A stretch of 64,000 nucleotides of DNA from Actinomadura nitritigenes (GCF_017573545.1 NZ_JAGEOK010000026.1:62001-126000), one strand, 5' to 3'. Numbered from the stretch's first letter, positions 48,755 to 57,849 are shown. Notes: a model not told the origin generated them from the sequence alone. Program-made: numbers and translations.

Positions 48755-48922
48755 GGCTTCCCCCCTGTCTCCGGCTTGCGGTCACCGTCCTACCCGCCCC
48801 GTCCCGGCGCCATTCGACCGCAACACCCCAAGGGTCGCAAACCGGCATGAACCGGACACAAGGCAGGATCTGGCAGCCGCCGACTCAAAGATGTGATGTT
48901 TTAGATCCTGCACGGAGGTGCG

Positions 48923-48943
48923 ATGTGCGCTTCTGATCAATAA
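48923..48943 (+). promoter_or_regulatory. Six-codon upstream ORF before the P450 gene
   Basis: GGAGG (48914-48918) precedes ATG by four bases, then MCASDQ and TAA. The mini-ORF is in the same frame as the P450, whose ATG is three codons after this stop. It may be a true upstream ORF or the remains of a former start. Confidence 0.35.
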
Positions 48944-48946
48944 CCT
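48941..48946 (+). promoter_or_regulatory. -10 box TAACCT for the P450 gene
   Basis: TAACCT with six bases to the ATG at 48953; the P450 lacks a ribosome binding site at that start, which fits leaderless transcription. Confidence 0.4.
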
Positions 48947-48952
48947 GCGATC

Positions 48953-50227
48953 ATGGCGAATGTCGGGGCACGCGCGGCCAAGTGGCTTGTACGGGGATAC
49001 ATCGCCAGGAAGCAGCGTGCCGGCTTCAATCTCGAGTCGATCCGGTTCCTGCCCAACTCCACGCTGGCGCCGTTGCGCCGCGACGGCCTGGACCCGGTGA
49101 GCGACCTCACCGAGATCCGGGAGGCGCGGCGCGTCAGCAAGCTGCCGCTCCCGTTCGGTTTCGGCGTCTGGCTGGTGACCGGCTACGAGGAGGCCAAGGC
49201 CGTCCTCGCGGACGCGGACTCGTTCAGCAACGACCTGTCCAACCTCGTCGGCAAGGTGGACGTCCCGGCCGGGTTCACGCCCGGCGGGCTGGGGTTCTCC
49301 GACCCGCCCGTGCACACCCGGCGGCGCAAGCTGCTGACGCCGGAGTTCACCATGCGCCGGCTGAGCCGGCTCACCCCGCTGATCCACACGATCGTGGAGG
49401 AGCGGCTCGACGCGATGGCGGACATGACCGGCCCCGTCGACCTGATGGAGTCGTTCGCGCTGCCCGTCCCGCTGCTGACGATCTGCGAGCTGCTCGGCGT
49501 CTCCCACCACGACCGCAGCGACTTCCAGCGGCTGAGCAGCGCCCGGTTCGACCTGTTCGGCGGCGCGAGCGCGTCGGTGGGCGCGATCTCCGAGTCGATG
49601 GACTACCTGCTCGAGGTCGTCCGCCGGCAGCGGGTCGAGCCGGGCCCCGGCCTGATCGGCATGCTGATCCGCGAGCACGGCGACGAGCTCGACGACCTGG
49701 AGATCGCCGGGCTCTCCGACGGCGTGCTCACCGGCGGCCTGGAGACGACGGCGAGCATGCTCGCGCTCGGCTCGATCGTGCTGCTGCGCGACCGGGAGCA
49801 GTTCCAGCGGGTGCACGACGACGACGAGGCGATCGTCCCGTTCGTCGACGAGCTGCTGCGGTACCTGACGGTGGTGCAGCTGGCGTTCCCGCGGTTCGCG
49901 CGCAAGGACACCGAGGTCGACGGGGTGCGCATCGCCGAAGGGGACGTGGTGCTGATCTCGCTGTCGGCGGCCAACCGCGACCCCGCGCTCGGCCCCGACA
50001 TGGACCGCTTCGACGCCGGCCGCAAGACCCCGCCGCACCTGGCGTTCGGCTGGGGCGCGCACCGCTGCATCGGCGCGGAGCTGGCCAAGATGGAGCTGCG
50101 CGCCGCCTACCCCGCGCTCGTCCGCCGCTTCCCGGACCTGCGGCTCGCGGCGGAGCCGGACAAGCTGAGCTACCGCAAGCTGTCGATCGTCTACGGCGTC
50201 AACTCGCTGCCGGTGCATCTCGGCTGA
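48953..50227 (+). CDS. Cytochrome P450
   Basis: A 424-residue bacterial class I P450. The heme Cys is C372 in AFGWGAHRCIGAELAKMEL. The I-helix oxygen-activation site is GGLETTAS (261-268) with the usual acid-Thr replaced by ETT, and the K-helix ExxR is E300-R303 (DELLRY). The DPPVHTRRRKLLTPEFT segment is normal. Substrate unknown; no ferredoxin or reductase gene is adjacent. The ATG at 48953 has no ribosome binding site but sits six bases after a TAACCT box. It appears monocistronic. Confidence 0.93.
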   Translation: MANVGARAAKWLVRGYIARKQRAGFNLESIRFLPNSTLAPLRRDGLDPVSDLTEIREARRVSKLPLPFGFGVWLVTGYEEAKAVLADADSFSNDLSNLVGKVDVPAGFTPGGLGFSDPPVHTRRRKLLTPEFTMRRLSRLTPLIHTIVEERLDAMADMTGPVDLMESFALPVPLLTICELLGVSHHDRSDFQRLSSARFDLFGGASASVGAISESMDYLLEVVRRQRVEPGPGLIGMLIREHGDELDDLEIAGLSDGVLTGGLETTASMLALGSIVLLRDREQFQRVHDDDEAIVPFVDELLRYLTVVQLAFPRFARKDTEVDGVRIAEGDVVLISLSAANRDPALGPDMDRFDAGRKTPPHLAFGWGAHRCIGAELAKMELRAAYPALVRRFPDLRLAAEPDKLSYRKLSIVYGVNSLPVHLG

Positions 50228-50275
50228 GCGCACGGGCGCGCGGGTAATCGCCAACAGCGCGGGTAGTGCCGGGGC

Positions 50276-51244
50276 GTGACCTCACTAATGAAGGGCGTCC
50301 TGCGCGGCATGGCGGCCGGCGCCGCGGGGACGACCGCGCTCAACGCGACGACCGAAGCGGACATGGCGATACGGGGCCGCCCGGCGAGCGGGACGCCGAC
50401 CGCCGTCGCCGGCGCGCTGACCGACCGCGCCGGAGTGCGCCTGCCCGGCGGCGAGCTGGAGCAAGCGAACCGGCTGGAGGGCCTCGGCGCGCTCAGCGGC
50501 ACCTTCACCGGGATGGCGGTCGGCGCGGTGGCCGGAGCGCTGCGCGCCGCCGGGATCCGGCTGCCCGCCGTCATCGGCGGGCCGCTGCTGGGCGCGGCGG
50601 CGATGGCGGCCTCCGACCTGCCGATCGCCCGGCTGGGGATCTCCGATCCGCGCGCCTGGACCGGGACGGACTGGGCGTCCGACGCGATCCCGCACCTCGT
50701 GTACGGGATCACGACGCACTCCGCGCTCCGTGCGATGTTCCGCGCCGACGAGGAGCGCATGGCCCTCCGGCAGCCGGCGCCCGACCGCCCGTCCCGCGGC
50801 GCCCTGATGCGGGCCGCCGCGCTCGGCGCGGCCACCGGCTGCCGCAGCTCCGCCGGGCTCAGCGCGCTGGCGCTGCGCTCGCGCCGCTACTACCCGGGGC
50901 TGTCCGGACGGCTCTCCCATCCCGCCGTCAAGGCGCTGAACGGCCTGTTCACGGTGGCCGAGATGGGGATCGACAAGCTCCCGTCCGTCCCGCCGCGGAC
51001 CTCGCCCCAGGGCCTGGCGCCCCGGGTGGCGCTCGCGGCGGTCGCGGCCCGCGCCATGGCGCGCCGCGACGGCATCCGCAGCGGGCCGCCCGTGGTGCTC
51101 GCCGCCGCCGCGGCCACCGCGAGCGCGGCGGCCGGCGTCCGGCTGCGCGCGGCGGCCGCCGACCGGATGGGCTCCGACCTGCCCGGCGCCCTCGCTGAGG
51201 ACGCCACCGCGGCGCTGCTCGGCCAGGTGGGCGCCGCGCGCTGA
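50276..51244 (+). CDS. Alanine-rich membrane protein of unknown function
   Basis: A 322-residue protein. Segments such as VLRGMAAGAAGTTALNATTE, GTFTGMAVGAVAGAL, VIGGPLLGAAAMAA and DAIPHLVYGITTHSALRAMF make a weakly hydrophobic N-terminal half. The C-terminal half, from GAATGCRSSAGLSALAL to VALAAVAARAMARRDG, has a similar glycine/alanine helix style, and could be a DUF4126-like fold. No catalytic motif is visible. GTG at 50276; an ATG at 50288 is possible. The direct repeat GCGCGGGTA occurs at 50238 and 50257, just upstream. Confidence 0.72.
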   Translation: MTSLMKGVLRGMAAGAAGTTALNATTEADMAIRGRPASGTPTAVAGALTDRAGVRLPGGELEQANRLEGLGALSGTFTGMAVGAVAGALRAAGIRLPAVIGGPLLGAAAMAASDLPIARLGISDPRAWTGTDWASDAIPHLVYGITTHSALRAMFRADEERMALRQPAPDRPSRGALMRAAALGAATGCRSSAGLSALALRSRRYYPGLSGRLSHPAVKALNGLFTVAEMGIDKLPSVPPRTSPQGLAPRVALAAVAARAMARRDGIRSGPPVVLAAAAATASAAAGVRLRAAAADRMGSDLPGALAEDATAALLGQVGAAR

Positions 51245-51286
51245 TAAAGTGGGACCGGACGAGTGATCCGCAGAGGGAGATCAGCA

Positions 51287-51316
51287 GTGGCAGGTGACGA
51301 CGACATCTCCGGGTGA
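51287..51316 (+). promoter_or_regulatory. Nine-codon leader ORF upstream of the ABC-F gene
   Basis: GTG-initiated VAGDDDISG then TGA, with GAGGGAG seven bases upstream. It lies 130 bp before the ABC-F start, in a 201-bp leader that also has an inverted repeat (CGGGCG 51402-51407, CGCCCG 51417-51422). Antibiotic-responsive ABC-F genes are often controlled by such a leader ORF plus hairpin. Confidence 0.45.
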
Positions 51317-51445
51317 TCCCGGAAGTGATCGGCCACCGGTGCGCGCGGACGAGCGCCGCCGACGTGGCCGTGCCGTCGTCCATTCCCTTACCTGCCCCTG
51401 ACGGGCGGCTCCGGTACGCCCGCCGCATCCCATGAGGTCCCTCAC

Positions 51446-53080
51446 GTGTCCGATGCCCGCATCATCTGCTCCGGCCTGTCCTTCTCCTGGCCCGGCGACG
51501 TCCCGGTGTTCCAGGACCTGTCGTTCACCCTCGGAGCCGGCCGCACCGGCCTCGTCGCGCCGAACGGCGCCGGCAAGAGCACGCTGCTGAAACTGATCGC
51601 CGGGGAGCACCGCCCGGCCGCCGGGACCGTCTCGGTCGAGGGCGTGCTCGGCTACCTGCCGCAGACGCTCCCGCTGGACGGCGACCTGACGGTCGCGGAC
51701 GTCCTCGGCGTCGCCCCGGTGATCCGCGCGCTGGACGCCATCGAGTCCGGCGACGCCGCCGAGGAGCACTTCGCCGTGATCGGCGACGACTGGGACATCG
51801 AGGAGCGCACCCGTGCCCAGCTCGACCGGCTGGGCCTCGGCGACGTCGCCCTGGACCGCCGGCTGGACACGCTCAGCGGCGGCCAGGTCGTCTCGCTCGG
51901 CCTGGCGGCGCAGCTGCTGAAGCGGCCGGACGTGCTGCTGCTCGACGAGCCGACCAACAACCTCGACATCGACGCGCGGCACCGGCTGTACGGCGTCCTG
52001 GAGGACTGGAACGGGTGCCTGCTGGTGGTGAGCCACGACCGGGCGCTGCTCGACCGGATGGACCGCATCGCCGAGCTGGAACGCGGCGAGATGCGCTTCT
52101 ACGGCGGGAACTTCACCGCCTACGAGGAGGCGCTGCGGATCGAGCAGGAGGCCGCGGAGAAGGACGTCCGCAGCGCCGAGCAGGAGGTCAAGCGGGAGAA
52201 GCGCGAGATGCAGCAGGCCCGGGAGCGGGCGGCGCGCCGACAGAGCAACGCCGCGCGCAACCTCAAGGACGCGGGCCTGCCCAAGATCCTCGCCGGTGCG
52301 CGCAAGGGGCGCGCCCAGGAGTCGGCCGGCAGGGCCGACGGGGCGCACGCCGCGCGGCTCGGCGACGCCCGCGCCCGGCTCCAGGAGGCGGAGCGCGCCC
52401 TGCGCGACGAGCAGGCGATCAGCCTGGAACTGCCCGCCACCTCCGTGCCCGCCGGGCGCACGGTGTTCCTCGGCGAGCGCATGCGGGTCCGCTACGGGGA
52501 CCGGGCCGTCTTCGCCGAGCCCGGCGCGAGCCTGGAGATCCGCGGTCCCGAGCGGGTCGCGCTGATCGGCCCGAACGGCGCCGGCAAGTCGACCCTGCTC
52601 CGCCTGATCGGCGGCGACCTCTCCCCCGAGGGCGACGGGACGGCGCGGCGGGCCGACGGGCGCGTCGCGTACCTGTCGCAGCGCCTCGACCTGCTCGACC
52701 TGGACCGCACCGTGGCGGAGAACCTCGCCGCGTTCGCGCCGGGCGTGCCGGAGGCAGAGCGGATGAACCTGCTCGCCCGGTTCCTGTTCCGCGGCGCCCG
52801 CGCGCACCTGCGGGTCGGCGCGCTGTCCGGCGGGGAGCGGCTGCGCGCCACGCTCGCGTGCGTGCTGTGCGCCGAGCCGGCGCCGCAGCTGCTGCTCCTG
52901 GACGAGCCGACGAACAACCTCGACCTGGCGAGCGCCGCCTGGCTCGTCGGCGCGCTCAACGCCTACCAGGGCGCGTTCGTGGTGGTCAGCCACGACGAGC
53001 GGTTCCTTGCCGACGTGGGGGTGAACCGCTGGCTGCGGCTCGCCGAGGGCCGGCTGCTGGAGGCCGCGGCCCCCGCCTGA
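51446..53080 (+). CDS. ABC-F family ATPase
   Basis: A 544-residue soluble protein with two ABC domains and no membrane part. Domain 1: Walker A APNGAGKST, signature LSGGQVVSL, Walker B LLLDEPTNNLD. Domain 2: GPNGAGKST, LSGGERLR, LLLDEPTNNLD. The linker (about residues 230-310) is charged and helical (EVKREKREMQQARERAARRQ). ABC-F proteins bind the ribosome and either release stalled translation or displace antibiotics. The AAC-type start is GTG at 51446 with GAGG ten bases upstream. The subtype resembles actinobacterial resistance-type proteins, but resistance cannot be claimed from sequence. Confidence 0.92.
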   Translation: MSDARIICSGLSFSWPGDVPVFQDLSFTLGAGRTGLVAPNGAGKSTLLKLIAGEHRPAAGTVSVEGVLGYLPQTLPLDGDLTVADVLGVAPVIRALDAIESGDAAEEHFAVIGDDWDIEERTRAQLDRLGLGDVALDRRLDTLSGGQVVSLGLAAQLLKRPDVLLLDEPTNNLDIDARHRLYGVLEDWNGCLLVVSHDRALLDRMDRIAELERGEMRFYGGNFTAYEEALRIEQEAAEKDVRSAEQEVKREKREMQQARERAARRQSNAARNLKDAGLPKILAGARKGRAQESAGRADGAHAARLGDARARLQEAERALRDEQAISLELPATSVPAGRTVFLGERMRVRYGDRAVFAEPGASLEIRGPERVALIGPNGAGKSTLLRLIGGDLSPEGDGTARRADGRVAYLSQRLDLLDLDRTVAENLAAFAPGVPEAERMNLLARFLFRGARAHLRVGALSGGERLRATLACVLCAEPAPQLLLLDEPTNNLDLASAAWLVGALNAYQGAFVVVSHDERFLADVGVNRWLRLAEGRLLEAAAPA

Positions 53081-53107
53081 TCCGGACCAGAGTGGGACAT
53101 TCGGGAT

Positions 53108-53133
53108 GAATGCCTCCACTGACCGGCGGGTAT
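53108..53133 (+). promoter_or_regulatory. Possible SigB-like stress promoter before DUF2267 gene
   Basis: GAAT (53108-53111), a 16-base spacer and GGGTAT (53128-53133), 47 bases before the ATG at 53181. This fits the GNNT-N14-16-GGGTA pattern of actinobacterial general-stress sigma factors. Confidence 0.35.
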
Positions 53134-53180
53134 CGGGGTCCGCATGGCCGTGACCGTCTGAGCCGACCTTCGGGGGGATC

Positions 53181-53567
53181 ATGAAGGAGCACGAAATGGT
53201 GTCGGCCGTCCGCGAGACCGGGCGCATCGACACCGCCGACCACGCCGAGCGCGCGATCGAGGCCACGCTCGCGGTCCTCGGCGAGCGGCTGGCCGGCGGC
53301 CAGAGCCGCGATCTGGCCGCGCAGCTGCCGCCCGCGCTGGCCGAGGCGCTGCCGGAGGAGGGCCCCGGGCGGCGCTTCGGGCTGGAGGAGTTCTACGAGC
53401 GGGTCGCCGACACCGAGGGCACCCGGCCGCCGCAGGCCCGCCAGCACGCGCGGGCGGTGGTGGCCGCCGTCAAGGCGTCGGTCGAGCCGGGGCTGTTCGA
53501 GCACATCATGGCGCAGCTCCCGGACGACTACGACGACCTGCTCGGCACGCAGCCCGTCCAGCACTGA
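53181..53567 (+). CDS. DUF2267 domain protein
   Basis: A 128-residue helical protein with the DUF2267 layout: ETGRIDTADHAERAIEATLA (two-helix start), VLGERLAGGQSRDLAAQLPP, LEEFYERVADTEG and a C-terminal VVAAVKASVEPGLFEHIMAQ LPDDYDDLL. The family is linked to stress responses but has no proven activity. A GGGGGGAT stretch precedes the ATG. A possible SigB-like promoter lies upstream and a hairpin lies downstream. Confidence 0.88.
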   Translation: MKEHEMVSAVRETGRIDTADHAERAIEATLAVLGERLAGGQSRDLAAQLPPALAEALPEEGPGRRFGLEEFYERVADTEGTRPPQARQHARAVVAAVKASVEPGLFEHIMAQLPDDYDDLLGTQPVQH

Positions 53568-53568
53568 C

Positions 53569-53622
53569 CGCCGGGCGGCGGTGACCGGCAGGCACTGACC
53601 GGCCGGCACCTGCCGCCCGGCG
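53569..53622 (+). terminator. Hairpin after the DUF2267 gene
   Basis: Arms CGCCGGGCGGC (53569-53579) and GCCGCCCGGCG (53612-53622) enclose a 32-base loop. TACGAT at 53642-53647 just beyond could be a -10 box for the next gene. Confidence 0.5.
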
Positions 53623-53680
53623 CCGGCCGCTCCGCGTCCTCTACGATGCCGCGAGGGACCGAGGGGACGGGGGCGGCTCG

Positions 53681-54856
53681 ATGCGCGGGCAGGGCGGCAC
53701 GCCGCGCGGGCGCGGCAGGACGCTGCCCGGGATCGTCGCGGCGGCGGTGGCGCTGACCCTCGGCGCCGACGCCTGGGTGCTCGCGACGGGCCGGGCCGAC
53801 GGCGGCGGGCATGAGCGGCCGCCCCGCGACCTGGTGTCGGTCGCCAAGGCCGGCGCGCCGGCGGTGCCGGCCGTCGCCCCGCTGACCCGCCGCTACACCC
53901 CGCACCTCCTGGTCGCCGGGCCCGCGCCGCTGCCGGAGCGGGCCCTCGCGCGTGCCCGGCGGCTCAAGGGGGTCACCGGGATGACCGTCGTGGACGCGGC
54001 CCGCGCGCAGGTCGGCGGGCACCGCGTCGGGCTGCTCGGCGTGGACCCGTCGTCGTTCCGGGCGTTCGCGCCCGAGGCGACCGCCGCGTCCGACCAGCTC
54101 TGGCGGACGGTGGCGTCCGGCGGGGCCGCCCTGTCGTTCGCCCTCGGGCAGGACGGCGCGTTCCCGCTCGGCACGGTCGTGCCGGCGGGGAGCAGCGCGC
54201 ACCCGGGGCGGGTCCGGGTCGGCGCGTACGCGTCGCTCGGCATCGGCAGCGTCGACGCCGTCGTCTCGCACGCGCAGGCCCAGGCGCTCGGCATGCCCGA
54301 CGGCAACGCCCTTCTGCTCAGCGCGCCCAGAACCGACATCCGCGCGCTGAGCCGGCGGCTGAAGCGGATCCTGCCGCGCGGGACGCGGATCGCCGCGCTG
54401 AACGCCCCGTCGTCACCCGGCAGGGCCGCGGCGCCGAAGAGCGCCCCGCGGATGACCGGCCGCCCGGACGGGGCGCCGCCTGCCCGCACCCCGATCACCG
54501 GCAACCTGATGACCCCGACGATGCGCGCGGTGCTGCTGGAGGTCAACGGGATGTTCGGGCCGTTCCCGACGATCGGCTGCTACCGCTCCACCGGCGACCC
54601 GCAGGACCACGGCGACGGCCGCGCCTGCGACTTCATGGAGGGCACCGGCGGCCGGATGCCGAGCACGCCGGCGCGGCGGCACGGCGACGAGGTCGCGGCG
54701 TACGCGGTCGCGAACGCGCGGCGGCTCGGCATTTCCTACGTGATCTGGAAACAGCACATCTGGAATGTGCGGGGCGGCGGATGGCGTCCAATGGCGGACC
54801 GGGGCGGCATCACCCAGAACCACTACGACCACGTGCACATCTCGGTGCTGCGGTAG
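53681..54856 (+). CDS. Anchored extracytoplasmic protein with a conserved C-terminal domain
   Basis: A 391-residue protein. A basic start and one membrane segment (LPGIVAAAVALTLGADAWVL) precede a region like the periplasmic part of MacB permeases (residues about 70-240: ARARRLKGVTGMTVVDAARA, VGLLGVDPSSFRAF, GAYASLGIGSVDAVV). A Pro/Ala linker leads to a C-terminal domain (270-391) with GCYRSTGDPQDHGDGRACDF and the final NHYDHVHISV; the HGDGRACDF and DHVHI motifs resemble M15-type or ARB_07466-like metal sites. No ATPase or permease accompanies it. The combination is unusual; function unknown. Confidence 0.77.
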   Translation: MRGQGGTPRGRGRTLPGIVAAAVALTLGADAWVLATGRADGGGHERPPRDLVSVAKAGAPAVPAVAPLTRRYTPHLLVAGPAPLPERALARARRLKGVTGMTVVDAARAQVGGHRVGLLGVDPSSFRAFAPEATAASDQLWRTVASGGAALSFALGQDGAFPLGTVVPAGSSAHPGRVRVGAYASLGIGSVDAVVSHAQAQALGMPDGNALLLSAPRTDIRALSRRLKRILPRGTRIAALNAPSSPGRAAAPKSAPRMTGRPDGAPPARTPITGNLMTPTMRAVLLEVNGMFGPFPTIGCYRSTGDPQDHGDGRACDFMEGTGGRMPSTPARRHGDEVAAYAVANARRLGISYVIWKQHIWNVRGGGWRPMADRGGITQNHYDHVHISVLR

Positions 54857-54874
54857 CGGCCGGGAAAGCCGCGG

Positions 54875-56896
54875 TCAGGGCAGTTCCTGCTCGCACCAGA
54901 CGGATTTCCCGTCGGCGGTGCGGCGCACTCCCCAGCGTTGCGCGAGCCGCCCGACGACGTGCAGCCCGCGGCCCGTCTCCGGCATGTCGCCTTCGTCGTC
55001 CTGGGGCCGGACGCGCGGGCGGCCGTCGGAGGAGTCGAACACCTCGCACACCAGCCCGCCCTCGCGGACCAGCCGCAGGCCGACGCGGCCGCCGGCGTGC
55101 CGGATCGCGTTGGTGACCAGCTCGGACACCATCAGGACGGTGGAGTCGGCCAGCTCGTCCAGGCCCCAGCCCGCGAGGCGGTCGCGGACCAGGCCCCGGG
55201 CCCGCCGCACGGCGGCCGGCTCGGCGGGCAGCTCCCAGGTGGCGTGGTGGTCCTCGGGGATCCGGCACAGCCGCGCCACCAGCATCGCGATGTCATCGCG
55301 GTGCTGGTCGTCGTAGACGCCGTCGAGCGCGTCCTGGCACAGGTCCCGGAGGGGCCGGGACGCCGCGCCGGGCCCGAAGGTGCGCTGCAGCCGGGCGAGG
55401 CCGTCGTCGATGTCGCGGGCCCGGTTCTCCACGAGCCCGTCGGTGTACAGGAACAGCAGCGTCCCGTCCTCGACGGTGAACTCGCGGCTGACGATCGGGC
55501 CGTCGCCGCCGACGCCGAGCGGCGGTGCGGGCGGCACCGCCAGGAAGTGCGACGCGGCACCGGGCGGCGCCAGCAGCGGCGGCAGGTGGCCCGCGCTGGC
55601 GACCTCGCACCGGCCGCTGACCGCGTCGTACACGACGTAGGCGCAGGTCGCGAAGTGCGGTTCGCGGTCTCCGAGGGTCCGCATCAGCGAGTCCAGCCGC
55701 TCGAGCGCCTCGGCGGGCGGCAGGTCCAGCTCGGCGAGGGTCTGGATCGAGGTGCGCAGCCGCCCCATCGTGACGGCCGCCTTCACCCCGTGCCCGGCGA
55801 CGTCGCCGACGACGAGCGCGACCCGCGCGCCCGGCAGCGCGATCGACTCGTACCAGTCGCCGCCGACCTCGATGAGCCGGCTGCCGGGCAGGTACCGGTG
55901 GTGCACCTCGATCGGGGACGGCGCCGACAGCCCGGTCGGCAGCAGGCTGCGCTGCAGGGTCAGCGCGGTCGCCCGCTCCAGCGAGTACTGCCGGGCGCTC
56001 TCCACATAGCCGGACGCGCGGGCGGCGAACTCCATCCCGATCTCGATGTCGTAGCGGTCGAACGGGCGGTGCGCGGCGTTGCGGACGCAGACGAAGAGTC
56101 CGAGCACCCCCGCCGCCGACATGATCGGCAGCAGCAGCAGCGACGAGCCCTTGAGCAGGTCCGCGACCGGCGGGCGGTGCCAGACCTCGGCGAGCCGCGC
56201 CGCGCCCTCGCCGCCGAGCGCGGTCAGCTCCGGCTCGCCCGCCTCCATGCACCGCGCGTACGGGGTGCCCGCCGGGTAGATGACGGACTCGCCGGTCGGG
56301 AACGCCGCGTCCCAGGCGGGGTCGCCGTCGTCGAAACCGATCGCCATCCGGCGCAGCGGGGGCCCGGTCGGGCCGGCGGGCGCCTCCTCGGCGTCGAGAT
56401 GGCTTTCCAGCAGCATCAGCGCGCCGGAATTGCAGAAGTGCGGGATGAGGACGTCCATCAGCCCGCGCGCCAGCAGTTCCAGGTCGAGGGTGGAGCCGAT
56501 GCGGGGTAAGCCGTCGTCCAGCAGCGCCCGGCGGATGACGGCGGGGTCGACGAACCGGTCGGCGAGCGGCACCGGGACCCGGATGACCGCGAGGGCGGCG
56601 AGGCCGCCGGGCTCGCCGCCGTACATCGGGTGGACGGTGACCACCGCGTCGAGGGTGGCGCCGCCGGAGGTCTCGACGGCCAGCATCGCGGTGCGCTCCC
56701 GCCCGTGCTTCACCGCCTCCAGCAGCGGCTCGCGCGCGCCGGGGATCACCTCGTCGATGCAGGCGCCCAGGAGGCCGTCCGGATTCGCGGAGAGAACGGC
56801 GGCGGCGTTCCGCTCGGACTGGAGTATTCTCCCCGAGGAATCCGTGCCGAGAATGAGAATTCGGGTGGACGACTCCATCGCTCGATTATGGGACAT
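54875..56896 (-). CDS. PP2C-type SpoIIE phosphatase with PAS, GAF and anti-sigma kinase domains
   Basis: About 673 residues. Order: PAS-like sensor (ILILGTDSSGRILQSERNAA), GAF domain (about 150-320), SpoIIE/PP2C phosphatase (EVGGDWYESIALPGARVALV, VGDVAGHGVKAA, FLYTDGLVENR, DDIAMLVAR) and a C-terminal HATPase_c anti-sigma-like kinase (VSELVTNAIRHAGG, GRGLHVVGRLAQRWG). Such proteins combine phosphatase and kinase activities on anti-sigma antagonists in partner switching. The usual Asp and Gly metal ligands are present. Start is ATG at 56896 or 56878; neither has a clear binding site. It is likely to feed a stress sigma factor. Confidence 0.9.
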   Translation of the reverse strand: MSHNRAMESSTRILILGTDSSGRILQSERNAAAVLSANPDGLLGACIDEVIPGAREPLLEAVKHGRERTAMLAVETSGGATLDAVVTVHPMYGGEPGGLAALAVIRVPVPLADRFVDPAVIRRALLDDGLPRIGSTLDLELLARGLMDVLIPHFCNSGALMLLESHLDAEEAPAGPTGPPLRRMAIGFDDGDPAWDAAFPTGESVIYPAGTPYARCMEAGEPELTALGGEGAARLAEVWHRPPVADLLKGSSLLLLPIMSAAGVLGLFVCVRNAAHRPFDRYDIEIGMEFAARASGYVESARQYSLERATALTLQRSLLPTGLSAPSPIEVHHRYLPGSRLIEVGGDWYESIALPGARVALVVGDVAGHGVKAAVTMGRLRTSIQTLAELDLPPAEALERLDSLMRTLGDREPHFATCAYVVYDAVSGRCEVASAGHLPPLLAPPGAASHFLAVPPAPPLGVGGDGPIVSREFTVEDGTLLFLYTDGLVENRARDIDDGLARLQRTFGPGAASRPLRDLCQDALDGVYDDQHRDDIAMLVARLCRIPEDHHATWELPAEPAAVRRARGLVRDRLAGWGLDELADSTVLMVSELVTNAIRHAGGRVGLRLVREGGLVCEVFDSSDGRPRVRPQDDEGDMPETGRGLHVVGRLAQRWGVRRTADGKSVWCEQELP

Positions 56897-57057
56897 GGCG
56901 CCGCCGGATGGAGCCGATACGGCATGGGAGATCGGTCCGGAATTCCGTTCCGGCGGGCCGCCGCCCGCCGGCCGCGAATGGGCTCCGCGGGCGGACGGCG
57001 AGCGACCCGCTCGGCACGGCCGTCCTCCGGTTCCGGACCGGCGGACGGGGGCGCCGG

Positions 57058-57831
57058 TCAGCGGCGCGGCCACCGTTCGTCGAGGTACTCCTGCCAGGTC
57101 CGCTTTCCGGTCCTGCGGTCCGGGGCGAGGTGGTGCCCCTCCTTGAAGCCGCGCGCCGTCTTGCCGAACAGCGGGAGCGGCAGCCGCAGACCGCGCCTGC
57201 CGCGCGCCCGCAGGTAGGCGCGGGCCATGTCCTCGAGCGTGAGCACCTCGGGGCCGCCCATGTCGTCGACGCGCCGGGCGGGCCCCGGCGCGAGCGCCAG
57301 GTCGGCCAGCCGCCCGGCGACCTCGTCCGCGTCGACCGGCTGGATCCGCAGCCCGGACGGCAGCGGCATGAGCCCGGGGACCTTGGTGAGGGCGTCCAGC
57401 ACCATCGCGGGAAGCGTGTGGAACTGGGTCGCCCGCAGGATGGTGTAGGGCAGCCCCGAGTCCTCGATGAGCCGTTCCACCTCGTGCTTGATCCGGTAGT
57501 AGGGGTACGGGATCTTGTCGACGCCGACGATCGAGATGTAGACCAGGTGCGGCGCGCCCTGCTTCCACGCCGCGTCGACGAGGTTCCGGGCGGCGGTCAG
57601 GTCGTCCTTGTAGTGCCGCCAGTCGCTGGCGCAGTGCACGATGGTGTCGGCGCCGTCGAGGGCCGCGCCGAGCCCGTCTCCCGTCTTGAGGTCCGCCTGA
57701 TGCCAGGTCACGCCGTTCTCCGACGTCCTGGAGCGCCGGCTCAGCGCGCGCACGTCGGCGGCGTCGGCCGCCGCCAGCCTGCGGGTCAGGGGCGCGCCGA
57801 GCGTCCCGCTCGCCCCGGTCACGATGATCAT
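57058..57831 (-). CDS. NAD(P)-binding epimerase/NmrA-like protein
   Basis: A 257-residue atypical SDR. MIIVTGASGTLGAPLTRRLA has the TGASGxLG dinucleotide loop; VRALSRRSRT suggests NADP. The catalytic Tyr/Lys pair is degenerate (YPYYRIKHEVE has Y-x3-K as YYRIK). FHTLPAMVLDALTKVPGLMP and DDMGGPEVLTLEDMARAYL match the family often paired with ECF41 sigma factors. It lies 18 bp downstream of that sigma gene, so it is probably co-transcribed. Its substrate is unknown. Confidence 0.85.
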   Translation of the reverse strand: MIIVTGASGTLGAPLTRRLAAADAADVRALSRRSRTSENGVTWHQADLKTGDGLGAALDGADTIVHCASDWRHYKDDLTAARNLVDAAWKQGAPHLVYISIVGVDKIPYPYYRIKHEVERLIEDSGLPYTILRATQFHTLPAMVLDALTKVPGLMPLPSGLRIQPVDADEVAGRLADLALAPGPARRVDDMGGPEVLTLEDMARAYLRARGRRGLRLPLPLFGKTARGFKEGHHLAPDRRTGKRTWQEYLDERWPRR

Positions 57832-57849
57832 TGGCTCCTCCTTCGTCCG

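Noticed and set aside
50238..50265. Direct repeat GCGCGGGTA spaced by 19 bp before the 50.3-kb gene
   Set aside because: Could be a sigma or regulator site, but it is short, GC-rich and easily found by chance.
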